The notes below the pieces were generated by a model that searched no databases, had not been told where the DNA came from, and saw only the letters and a list, made by a program, of their open reading frames with translations. Shown here in pieces: positions 1 to 4,907 of a stretch of 5,602 bases of DNA. Made by a program: the position numbers and the translations under genes. The DNA is from Gammaproteobacteria bacterium (GTDB taxonomy: Bacteria > Pseudomonadota > Gammaproteobacteria > Pseudomonadales > Pseudohongiellaceae). The stretch's first letter is position 1. Each line of letters begins with the position of its first letter. The stretch covers positions 5,296 through 10,897 of the forward strand of contig JAESUV010000207.1 in the NCBI GenBank assembly GCA_016762975.1, given 5' to 3'.

Positions 1-191
1 AAGTGCACGTTCTGAATGGCAACCGTCACCGAGCGACCGCGAGTTGCCATCTTGCTCGCGATGCCTGCCGCCAAATCCATCTGCGACACCAGCCAACCAC
101 CGAAGATATCACCATTCGCATTCGTGTCTTTCGGCATGGCAAGAGTTTGTAATGCCAGTTCACCAACAGGACCTGTTTCATTGCCGCTCAT
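1..191 (-). CDS. yciA: Acyl-CoA thioesterase YciA, N-terminal part (cut by window edge)
   Basis: Hotdog-fold thioesterase that hydrolyses acyl-CoA to free acid and CoA in the cytoplasm. Reading the minus strand from the ATG at 191 gives 63 complete residues, and the gene then runs off the left edge. The family's N-terminal signature is present almost unchanged: TLAMPKDTNANGDIFGG at residues 16-32, followed by WLVSQMD at 33-39. By comparison with Haemophilus YciA, Asp39 is the likely catalytic aspartate. The later VTVAIQNVHF stretch corresponds to the family's strand after the central helix. Full-length YciA is about 130-160 residues, so roughly half is missing because of the window edge, not because of damage. 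The start is supported by an AGGA seven bases upstream. The gene begins 44 bases after the TRAP large-permease stop on the same strand with no visible terminator, so co-transcription with the transporter is possible. The family assignment is very secure; the physiological acyl-CoA is not known. Confidence 0.93.
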   Translation of the reverse strand, partial: MSGNETGPVGELALQTLAMPKDTNANGDIFGGWLVSQMDLAAGIASKMATRGRSVTVAIQNVH

Positions 192-198
192 AATTATT

Positions 199-202
199 TC
201 CT
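199..202 (-). promoter_or_regulatory. Shine-Dalgarno site of yciA
   Basis: The minus strand reads AGGA here, seven bases before the ATG at 191. It is a good ribosome binding site and supports the chosen yciA start. Confidence 0.6.
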
Positions 203-235
203 AAGTAAAGTGTCACAGTAATGTGGCTGTCTAGA

Positions 236-1609
236 TCAAAGTACCGAAGGCAGCCAAGTTACCAATGCAGGTTGCAGCGCAAGCAACAACAACAGTGCAA
301 GCTGTATAAGAACGAAAGGCGCAACACCTCGATAAATTTCGCTGGTTTTGATTTCAGCTGGAGCGACACTTCGCAAGTAAAAAAGAGAGAAACCAAACGG
401 TGGAGTTAGAAACGACGTTTGCAGATTCACCGCTATCATAACTCCCAACCAAATAGGATCGACGCCCATACCCAACAGTATTGGCCCCACAAGCGGCACG
501 ACCATGAACGTGATCTCGATAAAGTCTAGAATAAAGCCCAAAAAGAAGATCAGCAACATAACCATCAATGTCGCGGAAACGACACCGCCTGGCAGATTTA
601 ACAGTAGCTCCTCAATTAACACATCGCCACCAAACCCTCTAAATACCGACGAAAAAATTGTCGCGCCAATGAGAATCAGATATACCATCGAAGTAACACG
701 CATAGTCTCTATGCTCACCGACTGCAGCACTGAGACATTTAAAGCTCTCTTGATCAAGGCCAGAATCATCGCCCCCACCGCGCCAATGCTAGCTGCCTCT
801 GTTGGCGTCGCTATCCCCAGAAGTATAGAGCCCAGCACAGCCACCATGAGCAATACAGGAGGAAGCAAACCCTTAAATAGCGCCACAAAAATATTTGTTC
901 CATCGTTCAATTCATCGTCTGCCATCGGTGGGGCATAGGAAGGTTTCAGCCAGGCGATAACGAACATATAGGTTGCGTAGGAAATGACTAGCAGTAAGCC
1001 TGGAATAATTGCACCCGCGAACAGGTCGCCGATCGAAACAAAGTCAGGTGCAAAGATCCCTGCATTCAACTGCGACTGTTGATACGCGTTAGAAATGACC
1101 TCCCCCAATAACACCAAACAAATAGAGGGTGGAATGATCTGCCCAAGCGTGCCCGTCGCACAAAGCGTGCCGCACGCCAGAGAGGGCTTGTATCCCGCCT
1201 TCATCATCGTCGGCAACGATAATATACCCATAGTAACTACTGTCGCACCGACGATGCCCGTGCTCGCAGCTAGCAACATGCCAACGATGATGACTGATAT
1301 TCCGAGACCGCCGGGGAATTTTCCAAATACGATAGCCATATTCTTGAGTAAATCTTCTGCGATGCGGCTTCGCTCCAACATCGTTCCCATGAATACAAAC
1401 AACGGCACTGCAAATAAATTTTGATTGACCAATAATCCGTAGATGCGATTTGGAATCAACAAAATATAGGCCGTGTCGAAAACGCCGATCATCGTGCCTA
1501 TCCCAGCGAACGCGAGTGACACGCCGGTAAGCGATAAAGCAACTGGATAGCCTGCCATCAGCGCGAGACACACTACTAGGAAAAAGAGGATGGGAATAAA
1601 TTCGACCAC
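236..1609 (-). CDS. TRAP transporter large permease (DctM family, COG4664-like)
   Basis: Large inner-membrane subunit of a tripartite ATP-independent periplasmic (TRAP) transporter, which drives Na+-coupled uptake of organic acids or related solutes delivered by a periplasmic binding protein. At 457 residues it has the normal family length. It is hydrophobic throughout, with helices filling most of residues 1-220 and 240-450. Hallmarks are VPLFVFMGTMLERS (68-81), STGIVGATVVTMG (116-128), GTLGQIIPPS (153-162), the second-repeat ATPTEAASIGAVGA (267-280), GFILDFIEITFMVVPL (358-373) and NLQTSFLTPPFGFSLFYLR (395-413). The two related halves carry the paired TGTLGQIIPPS and QTSFLTPPFG re-entrant loops expected of the family. 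The AYQQSQL stretch at 175-181 and general wording resemble the COG4664 'mannitol/chloroaromatic' subgroup, a name that does not define the substrate. Translation starts at GTG, overlapping the small-subunit stop by one base (TAGTG), with AGGA six bases upstream. No binding-protein gene is adjacent in this window. Confidence 0.95.
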   Translation of the reverse strand: MVEFIPILFFLVVCLALMAGYPVALSLTGVSLAFAGIGTMIGVFDTAYILLIPNRIYGLLVNQNLFAVPLFVFMGTMLERSRIAEDLLKNMAIVFGKFPGGLGISVIIVGMLLAASTGIVGATVVTMGILSLPTMMKAGYKPSLACGTLCATGTLGQIIPPSICLVLLGEVISNAYQQSQLNAGIFAPDFVSIGDLFAGAIIPGLLLVISYATYMFVIAWLKPSYAPPMADDELNDGTNIFVALFKGLLPPVLLMVAVLGSILLGIATPTEAASIGAVGAMILALIKRALNVSVLQSVSIETMRVTSMVYLILIGATIFSSVFRGFGGDVLIEELLLNLPGGVVSATLMVMLLIFFLGFILDFIEITFMVVPLVGPILLGMGVDPIWLGVMIAVNLQTSFLTPPFGFSLFYLRSVAPAEIKTSEIYRGVAPFVLIQLALLLLLALQPALVTWLPSVL

Positions 1610-2112
1610 TAGAAGTCCTGCCGCCTGATCACCGAGATTGATTTCACTATCTCTGAAATGCCCTGCAGTAAGAGTAAGCCAGGCAAAACAAGGATCACTC
1701 CCTTCAGTAAATAGACAAAGGGTAGACCGCTAGATTCTGCCGACCCTTCTCGTATTCGCCAAGAAACAGCAACGTAGTCCCAGCTAATCCAGATGATAAA
1801 ACAGGTAGAAGGAACAAGAAAAAATAGTGAGCCGAGTAGATCTACCCAAGCGCGCTTCTTTTCATTAAGTCGACTGTAAAAAATATCAACCCGAACATGG
1901 CCCTGCTCTTTAAGCGTGTAAGCAACCCCGAATGTAAAAATGAGTGCATTGATGTAGATAATCGATTCCTGCAATGCAATCGAGCCAATCTGGAATGCAT
2001 AACGAAGCACAACGATGGCTGCCATAACAATCACCATAGTTAGTGTTAACCAGGAGAAAATTCGACCTAGACGATTTGACAGTCTATCGATGAGAAGAGA
2101 AAGCTTTTCCAT
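1609..2112 (-). CDS. TRAP transporter small permease (DctQ family, COG4665-like)
   Basis: Small membrane subunit of the same TRAP transporter; it packs against the large permease and is needed for uptake. The protein is 167 residues, normal for the family, with four predicted helices at about 18-37, 47-66, 89-110 and 131-151. Diagnostic features are VVLRYAF at the end of helix 1 (34-40), the QES pair at the start of helix 2 (48-50), GHVRVDIFYSRL after helix 2 (71-82), and ESSGLPFVYLLK leading into helix 4 (126-137), which ends in the typical LLLLQGISEI. Its stop overlaps the GTG of the large permease, so the two subunits are translationally coupled. The ATG at 2112 lacks a strong Shine-Dalgarno sequence (only an A-rich leader), but the N-terminal wording LIDRLSNRLGRIFSW matches where family members usually begin. 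Residual doubt concerns only the substrate. Confidence 0.93.
   Translation of the reverse strand: MEKLSLLIDRLSNRLGRIFSWLTLTMVIVMAAIVVLRYAFQIGSIALQESIIYINALIFTFGVAYTLKEQGHVRVDIFYSRLNEKKRAWVDLLGSLFFLVPSTCFIIWISWDYVAVSWRIREGSAESSGLPFVYLLKGVILVLPGLLLLQGISEIVKSISVIRRQDF
1616..1619 (-). promoter_or_regulatory. Shine-Dalgarno site for the GTG start of the large permease
   Basis: AGGA on the minus strand, six bases before the GTG at 1609 and inside the last codons of the small-permease gene. It decides the unusual GTG start, which shares one base with the upstream TAG stop. Confidence 0.6.
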
Positions 2113-2242
2113 GATTTTTAATTGCGCTAATACGCTGTTGTTCTTATTCGGCTCTATCTAACTGTTGACCCTGTGGATCGCTCATTATTACATACATAGT
2201 TAATTACATAGCAGGGCTCTGTTCAAATGCCAGCACCAAGGC
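2113..2242. other. Non-coding gap upstream of the TRAP permease genes
   Basis: 130 AT-rich bases between the small membrane protein gene and the small permease gene, both on the minus strand. It presumably carries the TRAP promoter. On the minus strand a TTGAAC is followed 18 bases later by TAACTA, a weak sigma-70-like pair that I would not call firmly. The direct repeat CATAG...CATAG around 2196-2211 is short and may be chance. No stem-loop followed by a T-run is visible, so there is no clear intrinsic terminator for the upstream gene. Confidence 0.35.
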
Positions 2243-2605
2243 TCATAGCCACACTCGCATAAGTTGATAACTAAGAATAATTAAAGCCGCTACACCCGCT
2301 GCCATGAGGACACCCAGAATCCACAGTATCCCCCTTCTTACACGCACTGCCATGCGCCTGCGAAAGGTCACCTCGCTCCCAGCCTTATCCGGTATTCTCC
2401 AAAAAAGCTCACCAACGCTATAGAGAATCAATGACCAACAGAACCCAAGAATAGCGGGCATTAGGAGCGTATCGTGATCGAGCCATGGGTTGTCAAGCAC
2501 ACTGAGAACAAACACCACCAGAGAAAACCCGCCCAATACGAATATCAGCAGCCGAAACCTAACTATAATGGTGGCAATTCGCTGTAGTCGCTCTATCATT
2601 GTCAT
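2243..2605 (-). CDS. Small membrane protein of unknown function (three predicted helices)
   Basis: I do not recognise this family. The predicted product is 120 residues with three hydrophobic segments at about 17-38, 45-66 and 93-114. Between helices 2 and 3 lies a strongly basic stretch (FRRRMAVRVRRG, 81-92), which by the positive-inside rule would be cytoplasmic. The N-terminus also has basic residues (R7, R9, R16, R18), placing it inside too. There is no signal peptide, catalytic motif or cysteine pair. It resembles neither a TRAP binding protein, which would be about 330 residues and soluble, nor the small permease, which has four helices. It lies upstream of the TRAP genes on the same strand, 130 bases away, and is divergent from the DUF4265 gene across 85 bases. 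The ATG at 2605 has only a weak GGCGG-like site; an in-frame ATG at 2599 is an alternative start. The evidence that it is real is its membrane-protein character and the absence of any competing gene here. Confidence 0.7.
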   Translation of the reverse strand: MTMIERLQRIATIIVRFRLLIFVLGGFSLVVFVLSVLDNPWLDHDTLLMPAILGFCWSLILYSVGELFWRIPDKAGSEVTFRRRMAVRVRRGILWILGVLMAAGVAALIILSYQLMRVWL

Positions 2606-2690
2606 CCGTAGCCGCCTAGCTGAACCTTCTCGCCAGCAAGCTTACCTACTAAACAGGTATTCATCCACAGAGCTAATCAGGATATAAGCA
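2606..2690. promoter_or_regulatory. Divergent intergenic spacer
   Basis: 85 bases separate the divergently read small membrane protein gene and the DUF4265 gene, so promoters for both directions should lie here or overlap the gene starts. I see no convincing -35/-10 pair on either strand. The only clear signal is the AGGA at 2679-2682 serving the plus-strand gene. Confidence 0.4.
2679..2682 (+). promoter_or_regulatory. Shine-Dalgarno site that sets a TTG start
   Basis: AGGA sits eight bases before the TTG at 2691. An in-frame TAA at 2685-2687 rules out any upstream start, so this site and the TTG together define the beginning of the DUF4265 gene. Confidence 0.6.
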
Positions 2691-3206
2691 TTGAGTTCTC
2701 CTACTGATCCCGTCGCAGCCGAAATTTTTGAGCTCCCATTTCTAGCAGGCATCAATCCCGACGGCGACCCAGTCTTTGAGAGTCTCGAAGTCGAATTGGT
2801 CGAGGATACCAAAGACGAAGTACGGCTCGTTCGCTCGCCTCTCCTAACTCGTAATCTGGCGGCTGGAGATAAGCTCAAGGTCGTCAACCCTTCTTCCGCC
2901 GAGTATGAGTTGCTGCGCCGCAGCGGCAATCTTTCTATACGCGTGTTTCGCGTACATCAGCTAGATGTATTGGCAGAAAATCTTACAGCGAAGATTGAAA
3001 AGTTGGGAGGCGGCTTAGACAAGCAAACCGATCGTGCACTGGTATACAGCATACATTTTTCCATTGGCTTCCAAGTCATCGAGGAGCTATTGAACGCGGC
3101 CTGCAAAGACTATCCTGATACAGTTTGGTATTATGGAAACGTTTACGATCCCGAAGACGGCACGACACCGCTTCAATGGTGGTTGGAATTCGAAGATCAG
3201 GAATAG
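2691..3206 (+). CDS. DUF4265 domain-containing protein
   Basis: A soluble, acidic protein of 171 residues with no signal peptide or membrane segment. The central part resembles DUF4265: a beta-rich opening (VFESLEVELVEDTKDEVRLVRSP, 28-50), then the recognisable RNLAAGDKLKVV (54-65) and RRSGNLSIRVFRV (76-88), matching the family pattern of 'gla.GD.v' followed by 'RsGn.tvRv'. The C-terminal third (LDKQTDRALVYSIHFSIGFQVIEELL, then YPDTVWYYGNVYDP) looks alpha/beta and ends in an aromatic, acidic tail. The biochemical role of DUF4265 is unknown to me. Translation starts at TTG, supported by AGGA and by an in-frame stop just upstream; the first possible ATG inside the frame would remove most of the domain. 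It precedes yaaA by 49 bases on the same strand, with no terminator between them, so a shared transcript is likely. The family call comes from remembered motif wording, not a profile search. Confidence 0.72.
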   Translation: MSSPTDPVAAEIFELPFLAGINPDGDPVFESLEVELVEDTKDEVRLVRSPLLTRNLAAGDKLKVVNPSSAEYELLRRSGNLSIRVFRVHQLDVLAENLTAKIEKLGGGLDKQTDRALVYSIHFSIGFQVIEELLNAACKDYPDTVWYYGNVYDPEDGTTPLQWWLEFEDQE

Positions 3207-3219
3207 CCCTTATCCATTT

Positions 3220-3252
3220 GACTAATATGCGACTAAATAGACGAGTAATAAG
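3220..3252 (+). repeat. Three imperfect short direct repeats ahead of yaaA
   Basis: The spacer contains GACTAATATG (3220), GACTAAATAG (3231) and GAGTAATAAG (3243), which are similar 10-base words beginning 11 and 12 bases apart, about one helical turn. They occupy most of the gap before the yaaA ATG. They could be a small operator or simply AT-rich chance; they do not match the OxyR consensus as I know it. Confidence 0.25.
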
Positions 3253-3255
3253 ACC

Positions 3256-4029
3256 ATGCTAATTGTAGTATCACCCGCTAAGTCTCTCGATTTCGACACC
3301 AAAGCCCCCACGAAAAAATTTACTGAACCACAATACCTTGAAGAGTCCACACAACTTGTAAGTCAATTGCAAAAGCTAAGCCCCGAAGACTTCTCCGAAC
3401 TTATGCATATCAGCAGCAGCTTGGGTGAACTTAATCATAGACGCTACGCAAACTGGCATACTCCTTTCGATTTAAAAAATTCTAAACAAGCCATTTTCGC
3501 GTTCAAGGGTGATGTCTATATTGGTTTAGAAGCGGAAAAATTCTCCACTGCAGATCTAAATTTTGCACAGAATCACCTACGAATTCTATCTGGCCTATAC
3601 GGCCTGCTTCGGCCTTTAGATTTGATGCAGCCCTATAGACTTGAGATGGGATCTCGGTTCAAGAACAAAAAGGGTAAAAACCTCTACGAGTTTTGGGATG
3701 GCCAGCTTACCGAAAACCTTAACGAATTGTTCGAACAAGATAAAAAGCCAGTGTTGGTGAATCTCGCATCAAAAGAATATTTCAGCGCAATCAAGCCCAA
3801 ATCTATTACTGCTGAAATAATTTCACCGGTGTTCAAAGACTTCTCAAATGGAAAATACAAAATCGTAAGTTTCTTCGCAAAGAAAGCCCGCGGTTATATG
3901 GCTGCCTACATTATTCAAAACAGAATTAAGAACCCCGACAAGCTTAAAGAATTCGACGTAGATGGTTACCGATACAGTGAAGAAGACTCAACCCCAATGC
4001 AGCCAGTCTTTCTGCGCGACGCGCGATAA
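3256..4029 (+). CDS. yaaA: Peroxide stress protein YaaA (DUF328)
   Basis: Cytoplasmic protein of the YaaA/DUF328 family. In Escherichia coli it is induced by OxyR, and it protects DNA and proteins during peroxide stress by lowering free intracellular iron; DNA binding has also been described for the family. The 257 residues equal the usual length (258 in E. coli), and the conserved blocks appear in order: SPAKSLDFD (6-14), AIFAFKGDVYIGL (79-91), LRILSGLYGLLRPLDLMQPYRLEMG (108-132), GKNLYEFW (140-147), VNLASKEYF (168-176), AEIISPVFKD (186-195) and the basic IVSFFAKKARG (203-213). Nothing essential seems missing. The ATG at 3256 fits the family N-terminus MLI(V/L)(V/I)SPAK exactly, although its Shine-Dalgarno sequence is weak (AATAAGA). 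It lies between DUF4265 and a DUF938 methyltransferase in one direction. No clear promoter or OxyR-type site is visible directly upstream, so it may be read from the promoter of the DUF4265 gene. Confidence 0.96.
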   Translation: MLIVVSPAKSLDFDTKAPTKKFTEPQYLEESTQLVSQLQKLSPEDFSELMHISSSLGELNHRRYANWHTPFDLKNSKQAIFAFKGDVYIGLEAEKFSTADLNFAQNHLRILSGLYGLLRPLDLMQPYRLEMGSRFKNKKGKNLYEFWDGQLTENLNELFEQDKKPVLVNLASKEYFSAIKPKSITAEIISPVFKDFSNGKYKIVSFFAKKARGYMAAYIIQNRIKNPDKLKEFDVDGYRYSEEDSTPMQPVFLRDAR

Positions 4030-4034
4030 TTAGT

Positions 4035-4634
4035 ATGATCGAGCCCCCCTTTAGCCAAGCCAGTGAGAATAATAAGCAGGTCATTCTAGAAATACTTGAA
4101 CGGCATCTCAAAAATGGCGACCAAGTCCTTGAACTAGCAGGCGGTACCGGTCAGCATGCCGTTCATTTCGCCGCTAATCTACCCTATCTTCATTGGCAAT
4201 CATCTGACATTCCAAGCAACGTAGATAGTCTTAACCTACGCATTGTGGCAGCGAAACTCACAAACCTTCCTGCGGCCATAACCATCGATGTGAATCACTC
4301 GCCCTGGATTAGCACCAAGCCTACAGCAATTTTCAGTGCTAACAGCTTGCACATTATGTCCGCCGATTCCGTTGAAAACTTCTTCAATGGAATAAATGAA
4401 GTCCTGCAAGCCGATGGAATAGCAGTCGTGTACGGGCCTTTTAAATACGCGGGTGAATTTACAACCGAAAGCAACGAAGACTTCGATCACTGGCTAAAAA
4501 ATAGAGATCCGGTGAGTGGTATTCGGGATTTTGAATGGGTAAGTGAATTAGCAACTAAAGCCAACTTAACTCTCATCGAAGACAATGCTATGCCAGCCAA
4601 CAATCAGCTCCTCGTCTGGAAAAAATCGAAATAA
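4035..4634 (+). CDS. DUF938 (UPF0585/METTL26-like) SAM-dependent methyltransferase
   Basis: Predicted cytoplasmic class I methyltransferase of the DUF938 family, to which human METTL26 is related; the methyl acceptor is unknown. The 199 residues match the family length of about 200. The opening PPFSQASENNKQVILEIL (4-21) is typical. Motif I is VLELAGGTGQHAVHFA (31-46), the SAM-binding glycine loop; SSDIP (56-60) follows strand 2, where the acidic residue would contact the SAM ribose. Later conserved parts are SANSLHIMS (101-109), VVYGPFKYAGEFTTESNEDFDHWLKNRDPVSGIRD (131-165) and the end MPANNQLLVW (186-195). The start at 4035 agrees with the family N-terminus. It lies five bases after the yaaA stop and has no good Shine-Dalgarno sequence of its own, which suggests translational coupling to yaaA. 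The small change EIGSG to ELAGG in motif I keeps the glycine pattern, so activity is plausible. Confidence 0.93.
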   Translation: MIEPPFSQASENNKQVILEILERHLKNGDQVLELAGGTGQHAVHFAANLPYLHWQSSDIPSNVDSLNLRIVAAKLTNLPAAITIDVNHSPWISTKPTAIFSANSLHIMSADSVENFFNGINEVLQADGIAVVYGPFKYAGEFTTESNEDFDHWLKNRDPVSGIRDFEWVSELATKANLTLIEDNAMPANNQLLVWKKSK

Positions 4635-4838
4635 AGTTGGAATTTACGTAATTCGATTCAAAGCGAGATTTAGTGTCGCGCATTGACTTCGGCTCCAGCG
4701 AAAGTTGTGCTACTTTGCGTCAGAACTAATCGACGAACCTGGGGGCAGAGCACCGATTCCTTCAATATCAATGTACACTCCTTAGATTGAGATGCAGCAA
4801 AATAGCCTGTTTATGCCGTAATTTTCTGTTAATTCCAC

Positions 4839-4844
4839 TATCAT
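4839..4844 (+). promoter_or_regulatory. Possible -10 element for the exported protein gene
   Basis: TATCAT matches five of six bases of the sigma-70 -10 consensus and would place a transcript start about 57 bases before the ATG at 4908. No good -35 hexamer sits 16-18 bases upstream and there is no extended TG, so this is tentative. Confidence 0.25.
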
Positions 4845-4895
4845 AGGGCCACAAAGACGAATTCGAACGTTGCCAAGACTGATGGCAAAAAAATT

Positions 4896-4900
4896 GGGAG
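4896..4900 (+). promoter_or_regulatory. Shine-Dalgarno site of the exported protein
   Basis: GGGAG lies seven bases before the ATG at 4908. It is the strongest ribosome binding site on the plus strand here and marks the start of a gene that has no stop inside the window. Confidence 0.65.
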
Positions 4901-4907
4901 ATCAACC

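Larger units (their letters stand above)
4635..4907. other. Non-coding gap with a weak hairpin, no gene found
   Basis: 273 bases between the methyltransferase and the exported protein. I find no open frame of credible length with a ribosome binding site on either strand. A small imperfect stem-loop is visible at 4699-4719 (AAAGT/ACTTT arms extended by CG/CG past a bulged G, loop TGTGCT). The palindrome TTACGTAA lies at 4644-4651. Neither is followed by a T-run, so I do not call an intrinsic terminator. The right half probably holds the promoter of the next gene. Confidence 0.5.

Noticed and set aside
16..204. Plus-strand open frame of 62 codons at the left edge
   Set aside because: Antisense to yciA, whose catalytic signature is unmistakable on the minus strand.
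221..409. Plus-strand open frame of 62 codons over the 3' end of the large permease gene
   Set aside because: Basic, Gln/Arg-rich shadow product antisense to DctM, with no ribosome site or family resemblance.
504..938. Plus-strand open frame of 144 codons inside the large permease gene
   Set aside because: It is antisense to well-conserved DctM sequence, has low-complexity Ser/Thr/Asn-rich wording and no recognisable family; it is a shadow of the real gene.
1095..1424. Plus-strand open frame of 109 codons
   Set aside because: Antisense to the most conserved part of DctM, which fully explains the DNA.
1089..1571. Minus-strand open frame of 160 codons within the large permease gene
   Set aside because: It is an out-of-frame reading of the same DctM sequence, rich in His, Arg and Cys and without a family match.
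1842..2030. Minus-strand open frame of 62 codons in the small permease gene
   Set aside because: Out-of-frame shadow of DctQ, whose motifs cover the same bases.
2241..2251. GGCTATGAGCC stem-loop at the stop of the small membrane protein gene as a terminator
   Set aside because: A four-base-pair stem with a three-base loop and no following T-run is too weak to call.
2642..2929. Minus-strand open frame of 95 codons opposite the DUF4265 gene
   Set aside because: Ser/Arg-rich antisense product with no family resemblance; the plus strand carries recognisable DUF4265 motifs and a ribosome site.
3218..3223. TTGACT as a -35 box for a dedicated yaaA promoter
   Set aside because: No acceptable -10 hexamer lies 15-19 bases downstream; the next A/T-rich candidates are at the wrong spacing.
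4236..4490. Minus-strand open frame of 84 codons opposite the methyltransferase
   Set aside because: Antisense to conserved DUF938 sequence and without any recognisable protein features.
4683..4688. TTGACT as a -35 box in the gap after the methyltransferase
   Set aside because: The only -10-like word, TACTTT, is 22 bases away, outside the usual spacing.
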